The notes under the pieces are model-generated. The model searched no databases and was not told the origin of the DNA. It saw only the letters and a program-made list of their open reading frames with translations. Below are positions 28,801-35,794 of a stretch of DNA of 64,000 nt, piece by piece. The stretch covers positions 1-64,000 of the forward strand of contig JAZMZV010000132.1 in assembly GCA_045586185.1 (NCBI GenBank), given 5' to 3'. The position numbers and the translations under genes were made by a program. Positions within the stretch are counted from its first letter, which is position 1, and every line of letters starts with the position of its first letter. This stretch comes from RUG11551 sp045586185. Lineage in GTDB: Bacteria > Planctomycetota > Planctomycetia > Pirellulales > Thermoguttaceae.

Positions 28801-31800
28801 TTGTCGTTTCCAGCCTGCCGGACGATTACTACACGCTCGTTTTGAAGTCGTCCAGCGGCGCGTTTGCCGACCTGGCGGGCAACCCGCTTGACGGCTCAAC
28901 CGCGACGGGCGTTCAGGACTACACGCTCAATTTCTACGCGGACTGGTCCTCCGCCAAAGCCGTTGGGTATACGGCAGACAACTACTCCGCAACGTTTACC
29001 AAACAGTCCGTTCAAACCTCTCAAAATGGGTATTTGTACGCTGGCGATTCAGACGCCTACGTGTTACAAAACATCCCCGCCGGGACGACGCTCAACGTTT
29101 ACGTTGAAACCACCAACGGATTAAAGCCGACTCTGTACGTCTATCAGGGCGACAGCGAATCCGGCGAGCTTCTTGAACCGGAATATTCCGGTCAAACGAC
29201 CTCCGGCGCATGGCAGTATGGATTCGTTCAAAACGTTACATCCAATTTCTGCGTCGTCGTTAAAAATGAAACGGCCAAAGTCGGTTCGTACACGCTGACC
29301 GCGTCTCTTAACGGTCAAAAAGAGACGGAGCCAATCGGTTCAAGCAACAATACCAGCGCCAAAGCGGAACCGATTGTCGGGCTGAACCTTCAAAACGACA
29401 CTGCGGTCGTGCGCGGAAATCTGGCGTCCAATTCAGACGTTGACTGGTACTCGTTCACGCTGCAAAAAGGCGAATGGATTAACCTGTACCTGACCAAAGA
29501 CGACAACAACGCCGCTGTCATGGATCTGTACTCCAACAACACGCAGATCATGTCCGGAACGCAGACTGACGATTTCAGCAGCTGCATTCTCAATTTCGTT
29601 GAAACGGCGGAAAACGGCAGTACGTATGCCGTTCGCGTTTCCGGTCAGACGGGAGAATACGAACTTCTGGCAGCCGTCGGAACGGTGTTCAATCAGGACA
29701 AGGACGGCGCAGCGGTTATCGCTCACAACAACTCGTGGGTTGCCGGTTCGTTAGATAAATACAGCGGATACGAAAACACGTTTATTCTTTCCGATATTGT
29801 CTCGTCTGACTCGCTCGGACGCGGCGCGTTTTTCGGGTCTTCGGTTGACGTCGACGGCTCCTGGATGATTGTCGGCGGACGTTACGCCAATCAGGAGGGA
29901 ATCAGCAGCGGGTACGCCGCCATCTACGCCAAAGGCGCAACCGGCTGGACGGAATTCCAGGAACTCACGCCGGACGATTTAGCCGGAGGCGACCAGCTCG
30001 GGTACGCCGTTTCCATCAAAGGAAACGTCGCCGTCGTCTGCTCGCCAATTAAGGACCTCGGCGGGCTTATCGGTCAGGCGTACATTTACGAATACAAAAA
30101 CGGAACCTGGCAGCTGACGGACACTCTGTCACAGTTCGGCGCCAATCTGGTTTACGGTCTGGACTGTCAGGTTATCAACGATTCCAAAGTCCTCATCGGG
30201 TCGTCAAATCAGGTGGGATTCTACGTCAAAAACGCGAGCGGAAACTGGGTTTTGGAACAGAATTCGCCCATTTCTCAAAACGACGTCAACACGATAGACG
30301 ATTACACCATTCAGGGATTCGGCTCCAGCGTGAGCGTCAATACAAAGCAGAACGGCAATTTGATGGTTGTCGGCGCGCCGCAAAGCGCTGGATACATTTC
30401 CGGTTCCGGCTGGAAAGACAATATCGGTCTGGCGATCGTTTATCAATACAACGCTCAGTCCTCTTCCTGGGAACAGCTGGAAACTCTGTCTTTGATGGAC
30501 AGTAACAGCGTTACCGAAGACAACATCCTGGAAGTCAGCGCCAACGCCATGTTTGGTTCCGAAGTTCTCGTCTATGGAGATTACGTCATTGTCAGCGCGC
30601 CGCAAGCGTCCTATGGAGGCTATGACTCCAACGGCGTCGTCTATATTTACAAGTACTCAAACGGCTCCATAATCTACAGCGACATGCTCTATGGCGAACA
30701 GGACGGCGAGATGTTCGGTTCTGCGCTGGCGATGAACGATTCCTGCCTCGTCGTTGGGTCAATGTACTATTCGTTTGAAATCAATAACACTACGGTTCTT
30801 CCGTACACCGGAAAAGCGACGGTATTCGAGCTCAACGCGTTTGACCAGTGGACGCCTCAGCAGGACGTCTTAGCCGGCGAGACCATGATGGGCGCGTTTG
30901 TCGGGACGTCGATTGCTCTGGATGCCGACACGTTAGCCGTCGGAGCCGTCGGGCAGCGTCCGGACAACGAACTCGATTCGCCCAGAAGCGGCGTTGTGTT
31001 CACCTACTCCACCGCCAACGCCGACGACGAATACGCCTGTTACATCGACGCGACAAAGGCGATCAACGTCATTATCAATAAAACAGACTCGCCTGTTTCC
31101 GAACTGTCAAGCGTCAAGCTGTACTATCGCCGCGCCAACAGTACAAGAGAAACGGAAGCCCAATTAACCGCAACGGCAACCGGCTGGAGAGCGGCAATCA
31201 GTTCTTCCCTCGGGTCGGGAGACTACGTTTTCAGACTCGTCAACACGGGCGAATCCGGAGGCGAGTACTCCATGCGGCTTTCCAATCAGGGCATTGACAA
31301 CACAACCGCCTTGAAGGTGGTCAGCTCGTCTCCGGAATACGGAACGCTGCTGGATTACAAGACGCAGTCCGTTTCTGTAACGTTCTCCGACGCGTTGCGA
31401 CAGGACTTAATTAACCTCTCGCAGCATCCGGTTACAGTTTTGTGCAGCGGCGCAGAGATTAACATCAAGTCCATCGCGCTCAGTCAGGACAAAAAGACCG
31501 TTACCATCGAACTGCTGGACTCCTATCCGTACAAGAACGAAAACGTTCAGATTACATTCAAGAAGGAAAACTTTGTTACAACCAACGGGCTGTCCATGAC
31601 GACGGACTATGTCCTTGACTATACCATTCCGCTGGATGTTATCGCCGTAACATCGCAGGTTGCGATTAACGACGACCAGTTCCAAATCGACGTTACGTTC
31701 GAGGAAAACGTTGAGCTGTCAGGAAACGCTCACTGGAGAGACGCAGTCTCGTTCGAGATGTATTACGCGCCGTTAGACGAGTTTATTCCCTGGGAGCCGG

Positions 31801-33152
31801 CAGACCTTCACTTTGCCTACGACGATGCAACGCACACGTTAACCGTAACCAGTTCAGACCAGCTGGCAATGGAAACCGAGTACCATCTTAATCTGAACGG
31901 CAACGTCATTCTCAGCGTCAGCGGCAAGCCGTTGGCAAACCTCGTTGACAACCAGTACGTCATTCCGTTTATCAAAACCGACGCGTCGATGTCGATTTCA
32001 GCAGTCGTTTCAACCGCGTCCTCCGCTTCCATCGGCGACGACGGACAAAGCGAGACTGTCGTCGCGGAAGAATGGATCAACGAATGGCAAAACTTCTATC
32101 TGGAACTTTGGGCGGAAATGGATACGTCTTCCGTTGGAGAAGTCAACCTGATTATTTCGTACGATTCCAACCTGTTCGCCCCGGTTACGCAGGACGGCGC
32201 GTTTGTTTACCAAACATCGCCCGCGTTCTCCGGCGCCAATGGTACGTTCTCCATGAACCTGGTAAACGGTCAGATTATCGTCTCCGCTCAAACCAACCTC
32301 GACGGCATGGGCGCCGACGGGAACAAAGTCCTGCTGGGTCGAATTCAGTTCGCGCCTGCGGAAAACGGGGCGGGCGTTGCAATCGACGCCTTCAAAACCG
32401 GCGAATGCGCCACAACGGGAATTTCGGTCTCGCCGTACAATCTCGGACGCGCCAAAGGCGGTTCCGCCGTCAACCAAAACGTTACGCAAACAACGACGGA
32501 AGTCTGGCCCGTTATTTATGACGTGGACGACAGTAACGCTGTTGACGTCAACGACTTTATCTCTTTCGCCACCTACTTTGGAAGTCAGCCCAACAGAGCC
32601 AACGCTTCCTGGTACGAAGACTACGACTCGACCAACCTGATTGACGTTCAGGACTTTATTACCTTCGCAACCAACTTCGGCTACGGCCGCGCCAACGGTC
32701 AAAACATTTCCTTCCCGGCAAACTTCATGACAAAGATGAAGGAACGCATGGGAACCGCCCCGGCGACTTTGCCTGCCAACGCTGTTTCAGAACCGGTCAG
32801 CGCTCCAATTCCAGTCGTTGTCGACGAGGTTCCGCAATCCGCCGAACCGGTCGCTGTCGAACTGATTAAAGTCGAAAGCGCTCCGGCGCAGGAGACGGCA
32901 TCGCCCGTTGTCGAGCAGATTGCTCCGGTTGTCGCTTCTAACAGCGCAGCGATCAACGCGACAGTTACCATCGAACGCGTTGTTACAGAAGACCAGCCGC
33001 AGCCGTCTGCCAGTTCAGAATTCACGTCCGTTCAGGCGGAGGTTCTGAACGACGAAGACTCCCTCTTTGACTGGGACGACTCGCTGGCGGATCCCACCCC
33101 GGTTTCCAAAGACCCGGTCGCCGCGGCGCTGGAAGAGTTTTTTAATTCGTAA
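22875..33152 (+). CDS. Giant secreted multidomain protein with FG-GAP-like propellers, cohesin-like domain and dockerin
   Basis: A 3425-residue surface or secreted protein. The N-terminus (LEELLG, then AEALESRVLLT near residue 45) is the planctomycete export motif of the LEPRVLL type. Three blocks (about 335-710, 1338-1690 and 2290-2690) repeat the pattern FGxSVxxxGxWxxVGAP, as in FG-GAP/integrin-type beta-propellers. Between them are Ig-like segments with a VTVTFNEAL-type strand (SbsA-like) and PPC-like segments with DVDWYSFTL. A cohesin-like domain (about 3041-3190) is followed by a type I dockerin (about 3212-3271) with two DVNDF/DVQDF calcium loops. The tail is acidic (DWDDSLADP). It could bind other cohesin/dockerin proteins or carbohydrate surfaces. 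The last two codons and the stop overlap a heptamer array. Confidence 0.8.
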   Translation: MQKSNYRNLLGLEELLGTTSKESARKSASKLERSLSAEALESRVLLTVDSTLIVDPAIAMEASQSIESTFESVYSPSSSESHQEPVETINAGSRTFTYDFTFGANTSTTPYEINLRVKFNSGVIASDNFTAKVVDSSNNVIATGVIDGDSINFNGMIQYGGTHATLVITRTANISEAQTIRLYKYQCSLSKIAEVSTLAGTFDKAAITTTNSYSFTMAKGTYGSVQLYAPESQNVVVELYRGSSKIAEASYAGDGYYTIPSFCNPSSSSGTITYHVKVTGGSNVRAESYELQVSRNGVTETETDNSIESALDIVNSNGKIYGTISGTASEFTPSAVNTTQTASSGYGSAVAYDSDSCMLVASTPKASSSAVYMYVPNATDDGWTQIGSWEKPTQCASSGQFGASLSISGNWIVAGAPTDTVNSVQTGSAYVYNTKTKTTQRLTASNAIVGAQFGSNVLVCDDWLFVSAAYDQGGSTTSGAVYVYRLNNSNSWEFVQKLVSESSVNFAQFGYAMDCDGQSLVIASPYESSDGTLQADGIAFVYALRGSTWTQTQTLTLDSVESKPGSASVAPNDMRFGFSVSLDNGRLAIGCPGYINGYVKGIVGLYKQDETGQWNWTDTLYESGMFVGNFGSSVDLSDTQLVVGAPGMACSVYVMEYSSGNSSWTVTGTIDSEGVTNFGSRVLAAGNRIVSCSPATGNTASQLIQSYTGLGDVDYYRVKITKRLGEDASIILSPLYGLSLNNLDVCLMDENGNIVSYENQDGKIVSAITFTSSIGGAYLTGSIELPDGYETGTYYLRIGADAGSSGAYSLSVSNITKDAFKAQLVSPSGTTPISSMPSELIFKFNEVIDYSSLSSATLNVNNMSIALSSSACTLVDGQTIAVKTSSFSTMTGTLQCVFSGLTSLTGSSVSSDALSFTVDTTPPSLTTASHFTVDGTLVSGSQFTGSAVSIPQGNVTEVTLVFSSDINLPDNAAAVKRGVAIVNSVGTSIDFDLSLNLDAHTVVLTIDQPLGDDTYTIQLSDDFVDMAGNKLAANSANWNFFVNSTSSISIPATTACMTDGSLMYQSSVSGAISQNGEKDEFTIRIDKGNMFSVYVVPHSGSTLKPSVLIKNGSSTSGEGTASRNGGPASVEGIIARNATNTEYTITVSGAGSTTGGYTIYVVLNGMLDISPSIISPKELSSGTVWRSPIFASDNTSRTISYIANVVGNSIFANTNSYNLYQVQVAGGSYLSLALNPGTNAGAQIGVYSASGCAANTQIAAGTVTESGLIAIDPIYNIGGSTATYYIKVSNVTSEFQLTAIQNGVLADAITSDSLSQSSVFKNNLGQTYVYGHSSYLPGTITDDDLQSFAQTNSAVSVSIDGDWAAVGSQASGAQYGTVQIYKRTNNVWTLYTTLSGSDFSAAGFGQSLSLKGNLLAVGSPNASYKQVACGSVLLFSFDAEDGTWTKAQIVYPENYASKEGVLFGTEVSLSDGWLAVGATDDIYNGSVCGSVYMYQITDNSSNPAVFAQRLVAGKDNSVSSHDASVSEAFGASIDIDGDWMIVGAPQDFIYNTGAAFLYYYDGVHWAQSNVISPAALEYSDGFGSQVAIDGDTIAISAPNRANAQGSGTVYLYQINGYGKSLKTLNSITSQTNGAVNFGSSLDFADNQLLVSGWKDSHMEQSKVWVYLLNSDGTTTQYASTSPFGGQTIVSASPASGAIFAKIGENEASILNSLSEIQSFGITLDKAGTLSTAIIVPSSPAIGEFTNNLSASMSFTSSDGTAYYSDSTFPVGDYEAEVKAAASRSGEYIYYLGYPRTTAPNLDGAFELTGFANTFNNRITAATATIDLSFNAQIKLDALRAALSAGKITINGKAVASTGYEILDGKTVRLTVPSGGGAVDGKYNVKIAQGTTLTDTAGRALDTTEDVTLTLQIDSAHEGAHVDNVLTGIGSRTITVTFNEALLSAPSIDDLALTGAKCGTVNIERISYSESTKKLNIVVSSLPDDYYTLVLKSSSGAFADLAGNPLDGSTATGVQDYTLNFYADWSSAKAVGYTADNYSATFTKQSVQTSQNGYLYAGDSDAYVLQNIPAGTTLNVYVETTNGLKPTLYVYQGDSESGELLEPEYSGQTTSGAWQYGFVQNVTSNFCVVVKNETAKVGSYTLTASLNGQKETEPIGSSNNTSAKAEPIVGLNLQNDTAVVRGNLASNSDVDWYSFTLQKGEWINLYLTKDDNNAAVMDLYSNNTQIMSGTQTDDFSSCILNFVETAENGSTYAVRVSGQTGEYELLAAVGTVFNQDKDGAAVIAHNNSWVAGSLDKYSGYENTFILSDIVSSDSLGRGAFFGSSVDVDGSWMIVGGRYANQEGISSGYAAIYAKGATGWTEFQELTPDDLAGGDQLGYAVSIKGNVAVVCSPIKDLGGLIGQAYIYEYKNGTWQLTDTLSQFGANLVYGLDCQVINDSKVLIGSSNQVGFYVKNASGNWVLEQNSPISQNDVNTIDDYTIQGFGSSVSVNTKQNGNLMVVGAPQSAGYISGSGWKDNIGLAIVYQYNAQSSSWEQLETLSLMDSNSVTEDNILEVSANAMFGSEVLVYGDYVIVSAPQASYGGYDSNGVVYIYKYSNGSIIYSDMLYGEQDGEMFGSALAMNDSCLVVGSMYYSFEINNTTVLPYTGKATVFELNAFDQWTPQQDVLAGETMMGAFVGTSIALDADTLAVGAVGQRPDNELDSPRSGVVFTYSTANADDEYACYIDATKAINVIINKTDSPVSELSSVKLYYRRANSTRETEAQLTATATGWRAAISSSLGSGDYVFRLVNTGESGGEYSMRLSNQGIDNTTALKVVSSSPEYGTLLDYKTQSVSVTFSDALRQDLINLSQHPVTVLCSGAEINIKSIALSQDKKTVTIELLDSYPYKNENVQITFKKENFVTTNGLSMTTDYVLDYTIPLDVIAVTSQVAINDDQFQIDVTFEENVELSGNAHWRDAVSFEMYYAPLDEFIPWEPADLHFAYDDATHTLTVTSSDQLAMETEYHLNLNGNVILSVSGKPLANLVDNQYVIPFIKTDASMSISAVVSTASSASIGDDGQSETVVAEEWINEWQNFYLELWAEMDTSSVGEVNLIISYDSNLFAPVTQDGAFVYQTSPAFSGANGTFSMNLVNGQIIVSAQTNLDGMGADGNKVLLGRIQFAPAENGAGVAIDAFKTGECATTGISVSPYNLGRAKGGSAVNQNVTQTTTEVWPVIYDVDDSNAVDVNDFISFATYFGSQPNRANASWYEDYDSTNLIDVQDFITFATNFGYGRANGQNISFPANFMTKMKERMGTAPATLPANAVSEPVSAPIPVVVDEVPQSAEPVAVELIKVESAPAQETASPVVEQIAPVVASNSAAINATVTIERVVTEDQPQPSASSEFTSVQAEVLNDEDSLFDWDDSLADPTPVSKDPVAAALEEFFNS

Positions 33153-33176
33153 TTCGGAATGCGGAATGCGGAATTT
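33149..33176. repeat. Heptamer array GGAATGC over the stop codon of the giant gene
   Basis: Four 7-bp units (GTAATTC, then GGAATGC twice, then GGAATTT) start inside the last codons; the TAA stop at 33150-33152 is part of the first unit. An inverted array of similar units lies at 33441-33475, so the two bracket about 260 bp of hairpin modules. Confidence 0.8.
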
Positions 33177-33440
33177 CGCAAGCGTAAATCTCGAGGGAGC
33201 GCTTGCGTCGGGGACTGCGGCGGCTTGACGCCGCCTTGTCCAATGCCCCGCAAAAAGACATTGACGTCTGCCAACCACCATTCTGGATCGCGGACGTAAG
33301 TCCGCCCCCGTAGGCGGGGGAGCCAATCCGCGCTACCGCGCGAAAATCCAAAAACCGCTCCCGTTGGTCGCTATGTCCTGCACGGGTACTAAGACGTCTC
33401 CGAATCGCAAGCGTTCCCGGCTCGCTTGTCGCTTTGTGTA
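33177..33440. repeat. Block of dispersed GC-rich hairpin modules
   Basis: No gene is visible. Module one (33177-33243) contains a CGCAAGCG/CGCTTGCG hairpin and GGACtgcGGCGGC...GCCGCCttGTCC; in reverse complement it matches blocks at 38975-39037 and 43917-43987. Module two (about 33318-33372) has CAATCCGCGCTACCGCGCG and CGCTCCCGTTGGTCGCT, found again at 34178-34232 and 52105-52161. Confidence 0.65.
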
Positions 33441-33475
33441 ATTCCGAATTCCGAATTACAAATTCCGCATTATTC
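33441..33475. repeat. Heptamer array ATTCCGA
   Basis: Five 7-bp units of the form ATTCCGA, ATTACAA, ATTCCGC and ATTATTC. It is the inverted counterpart of the array at the end of the giant gene. Confidence 0.8.
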
Positions 33476-33506
33476 TCTCCCCCCTTCCTTTCCACAAAAT
33501 CTTCGG

Positions 33507-33512
33507 TATAAT
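33507..33512 (+). promoter_or_regulatory. Candidate -10 box for apt
   Basis: A perfect TATAAT 110 bases before the apt start. The -35 region is poor, so the assignment is tentative. Confidence 0.35.
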
Positions 33513-33605
33513 TATTAGTGGTTAGTTTTAAGCGGTCAGTAGTTAGGACGCAAGCGTTTCTCTAACTTACCACATACCACTAATTACTAATTACTTCCCC
33601 CTTCT
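33513..33605. repeat. Paired heptamer arrays that can fold back
   Basis: 7-bp units of the AGTGGTT/AGTAGTT type run from about 33516 to 33550. Units of the ACCACTA/ATTACTA type run from about 33573 to 33600 in the inverse sense. The arms are imperfect reverse complements, so the apt leader RNA could form a long hairpin. Confidence 0.6.
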
Positions 33606-33621
33606 AACAAGTACAATTCCC

Positions 33622-34143
33622 ATGAACATTGCAGAACACATTCGCATTATTCCGGATTTCCCAAAGCCTGGCATTCTGTTCAGAGACATTACCTCTCTGC
33701 TGCTTGACCCCGCCGTTTTTGAAGAAACGTGCGATCAATTGATTGAAAAGATCAAACCCTGGAACCCGACGGTAATTGCAGCGGCAGAAGCGCGCGGATT
33801 TATTTTCGGGTCGGTAATTGCTCTGAAAATGAGATTGCCGTTCGTTCTGCTCCGCAAACCGGGTAAACTGCCGGGAAAGACGGTTTCCTATCAGTACGAG
33901 CTGGAATACGGAACCAGCGAACTCCACGTTCACGAATCAGACGTTCCCGCGGGATCTCGCGTTGCGTTTATCGACGACCTGATCGCCATCGGCGGCACGG
34001 CGGAAGCGGCTTGCAAGCTCATCGAAAAAGCAGGCGGAACGCCGGTCGGATGCGCGTTTGTTATCGAACTGGTTGACCTCGGCGGACGCGCCAAACTCGC
34101 GCCTGTCCCCGTCGAAACGCTGGTTGAACTTCACGAAAATTAG
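33622..34143 (+). CDS. apt: Adenine phosphoribosyltransferase
   Basis: A 173-residue enzyme that makes AMP from adenine and PRPP in purine salvage. Typical segments are IRIIPDFPKPGILFRDITSL at the N-terminus, AAEARGFIFGS, the LRKPGKLP hood loop, and the PRPP-binding VAFIDDLIAIGGTAEAA. The length matches the family. No Shine-Dalgarno is seen; the ATG fits the conserved N-terminus. The TAG stop is the first part of a heptamer array. A fragment nearly identical to its last dozen codons lies inverted at 35699. Confidence 0.95.
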   Translation: MNIAEHIRIIPDFPKPGILFRDITSLLLDPAVFEETCDQLIEKIKPWNPTVIAAAEARGFIFGSVIALKMRLPFVLLRKPGKLPGKTVSYQYELEYGTSELHVHESDVPAGSRVAFIDDLIAIGGTAEAACKLIEKAGGTPVGCAFVIELVDLGGRAKLAPVPVETLVELHEN

Positions 34144-34170
34144 TTGCGAGTTGCGAGTGGCGAGGCGGCG
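34142..34170. repeat. Heptamer array AGTTGCG over the apt stop codon
   Basis: AGTTGCG twice, AGTGGCG, then slightly longer AGGCGGCG units. The first unit includes two bases of the TAG stop codon of apt. Confidence 0.7.
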
Positions 34171-34232
34171 AGGCGCCGCTCCCAGTCCGCGCTTCCGCGC
34201 GAGAGATATTATCATCGCTCCCGTTGGTCGCT
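34171..34232. repeat. Dispersed GC-rich module, copy 2
   Basis: GGCGCCGCTCCCAGTCCGCG, a CGCGCG hairpin, and CGCTCCCGTTGGTCGCT after a 13-nt AT-rich spacer. Closely matches copies near 33318-33372 and 52090-52161. Confidence 0.7.
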
Positions 34233-34243
34233 GCGTTATCGTT

Positions 34244-34278
34244 ATTCCCTACTCCCTATTCCCTACTCCCCATTCCCT
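34244..34278. repeat. Heptamer array ATTCCCT/ACTCCCT before the enolase-like gene
   Basis: Five 7-bp units ending four bases before the ATG at 34283. The inverse units (GAATAGG/GAGTAGG) start right after the stop codon of the same gene at 35564. Confidence 0.85.
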
Positions 34279-34282
34279 AGCC

Positions 34283-35563
34283 ATGCAACTGGATTCCATA
34301 GAACTGTATCAGATAACCGTTCCTCTTAAACGTCCGTACGGACCGCCGCAGTATCGTCAGACTGCTCTGTCGAGCGTTCTGGCGCGCGTCTGGGTTGGCG
34401 ACCAGTGCGGCTGGGGAGAAGTCAGCGTCCCGCTTGAACCGCGCCTGAGCGACGAATGGACGGAGAGCGTCTTTTTCACGGCGCAAACGCTGCTGGCGCC
34501 GCTGTGGCTGGGCGAGGAATTCTCGCTGCCGTCGGACATGACCGAGAAATGGTCGAAATTTCAGGGCGCGAATTCGGCAAAGTATCTGTTGGAATGCGCG
34601 CTGTTGGACGCCTGCTCAAAAATCGCCGGCAAGTCTGCGGCGCAGTATCTGTATCCAGAAACGCCCGGCGGGTTCGACGTTACCGCGCCCAAAGCGTCTC
34701 AACTGCCGCCGCTGGACGTCTACCTGTCCTTTGACCAGGAAGACGATTTCGACGCGTTCTATAACAGAGTCGCCAAAGCTGTAACAGACGGGTTCAATTT
34801 CTTCGAGCTGAAAATTCGCCCCGGCTGGGACTTCTCCATGGTCAACGCGCTGTGGCCGGCTCTGGGCGAGAGCATGTTTTTCCTGTCGTTCGACGGGGCT
34901 CTGTCGGAACAACATTCAGACATGCTGTATCGTTTCCGGGACTTCTGCCCGATTCTGTACAATCAGCCGTTTTCGCAGTACAATTTGTCGCTTTCCGCAC
35001 AAATGTGCGAAAGCCTGAAAATTCCCTTCGGCATGACGGACGGGCTGTCTAACCCGGACATGCTCAACATCGCTGTAGAAGCCCGCGCCGCTGACCTGTA
35101 CGGGTTCAACCCGCAGCGAGTCGGCGGCTGGATTGTGACGAAATCGCAGCTGGCGCAATGCAAGCAGTTCAACGTCGGCGCCCGGGTTTGGAGCGAGCTG
35201 ACAACGCCGCTGGGACAGCGTCAGATGTACGCTCTGGCAAGCCAAAAGAACAACGCCATGTTCGGTTTCGGGTGCGAAGCCGCACAGGCAGAAGGTCCAG
35301 GTTATAACTCCGAACAAGCCGGATTCGAAGATTCCCACAACCAATCAGGCGCCGACCTTGTCAGATGCGGTCAGCCGACCCGGTTCCCTGTCCCGTGGTT
35401 CGACGCCAAGGAATGGTTCGACGCCCTGCTCTTCCCCGCAGACGAACTCGAAAAGACGGACGACGGACTGCAGATTCGCCTTTCCGACGCCCCCGGCTGG
35501 GGCTTGGAACCCGACATGGACGTTCTCGACGACTTGACAGAACAGTCGTTTGAAATCAGCTGA
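34283..35563 (+). CDS. Enolase-superfamily (OSBS/dipeptide-epimerase-like) protein with altered active site
   Basis: A protein of 427 residues whose fold resembles the o-succinylbenzoate synthase/N-acylamino-acid racemase branch: capping-domain start LYQITVPLKRPYG, then FELKIRPGWD, DADLYGF-like barrel strands and NPQRVGG. Compared from memory with the family pattern, the first Lys of the KxK pair is Glu175 (K177 is kept), the first metal Asp is D204, the metal Glu of the EQP motif is Asn227, an Asp at 253 may be the third ligand, and the catalytic Lys of KPGRVGG is Asn276. It is therefore probably not a normal lyase. A frame open from 34058 exists, but the conserved N-terminus starts at this ATG. 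Heptamer arrays abut both ends. Confidence 0.6.
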   Translation: MQLDSIELYQITVPLKRPYGPPQYRQTALSSVLARVWVGDQCGWGEVSVPLEPRLSDEWTESVFFTAQTLLAPLWLGEEFSLPSDMTEKWSKFQGANSAKYLLECALLDACSKIAGKSAAQYLYPETPGGFDVTAPKASQLPPLDVYLSFDQEDDFDAFYNRVAKAVTDGFNFFELKIRPGWDFSMVNALWPALGESMFFLSFDGALSEQHSDMLYRFRDFCPILYNQPFSQYNLSLSAQMCESLKIPFGMTDGLSNPDMLNIAVEARAADLYGFNPQRVGGWIVTKSQLAQCKQFNVGARVWSELTTPLGQRQMYALASQKNNAMFGFGCEAAQAEGPGYNSEQAGFEDSHNQSGADLVRCGQPTRFPVPWFDAKEWFDALLFPADELEKTDDGLQIRLSDAPGWGLEPDMDVLDDLTEQSFEIS

Positions 35564-35598
35564 GAATAGGTAATAGGGAGTAGGGAATGGGGAGTAGA
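35564..35598. repeat. Heptamer array GAATAGG/GAGTAGG after the enolase-like gene
   Basis: Five 7-bp units beginning at the base after the TGA stop. They are the reverse complement of the units in front of the same gene (34244-34278). Confidence 0.85.
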
Positions 35599-35601
35599 GG
35601 G

Positions 35602-35698
35602 AGCTTTTAGCTGCTAGCCGCTAGCTTGTTGATTTGAGATTCTAACAGTAACCTCTTGAACGACGAATCCACAAGCTAATAGCTAGGGGCTAGGAGCT
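35602..35698. repeat. Inverted heptamer arrays AGCTNNT
   Basis: Four units (AGCTTTT, AGCTGCT, AGCCGCT, AGCTTGT) at 35602-35629 are answered by four inverse units (ACAAGCT, AATAGCT, AGGGGCT, AGGAGCT) at 35671-35698. The arms extend into matching GTTGATT/AATCCAC flanks, so a hairpin with a ~40-nt loop can form. Confidence 0.8.
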
Positions 35699-35755
35699 TC
35701 AATTCTTGTGAAGTTCAACCAGCGTTTCAACTGTAACAATTATTGATGCGCTTGC
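35699..35755 (-). pseudogene. Remnant of an apt gene 3' end
   Basis: On the minus strand this stretch reads VTVETLVELHKN and a TGA stop; the true apt at 33622 ends VPVETLVELHEN. At DNA level GAAACGCTGGTTGAACTTCAC is shared exactly. Nothing else of the gene is left, and heptamer arrays lie on both sides. It looks like the leftover of a duplicated or rearranged apt. Confidence 0.6.
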
Positions 35756-35759
35756 GCCA

Positions 35760-35794
35760 ATTCCACATTCCGAATTCCGCATTCCGAATTACTT
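35760..35794. repeat. Heptamer array ATTCCGA over the stop codon of the SDR gene
   Basis: Five 7-bp units (ATTCCAC, ATTCCGA, ATTCCGC, ATTCCGA, ATTACTT). The stop codon of the minus-strand gene (35789-35791) lies inside the last unit. Confidence 0.85.

Noticed and set aside
34058..34282. 75 extra codons before the enolase-like protein
   Set aside because: This part overlaps apt in another frame, then a hairpin module and heptamers; the conserved fold begins at the ATG at 34283.
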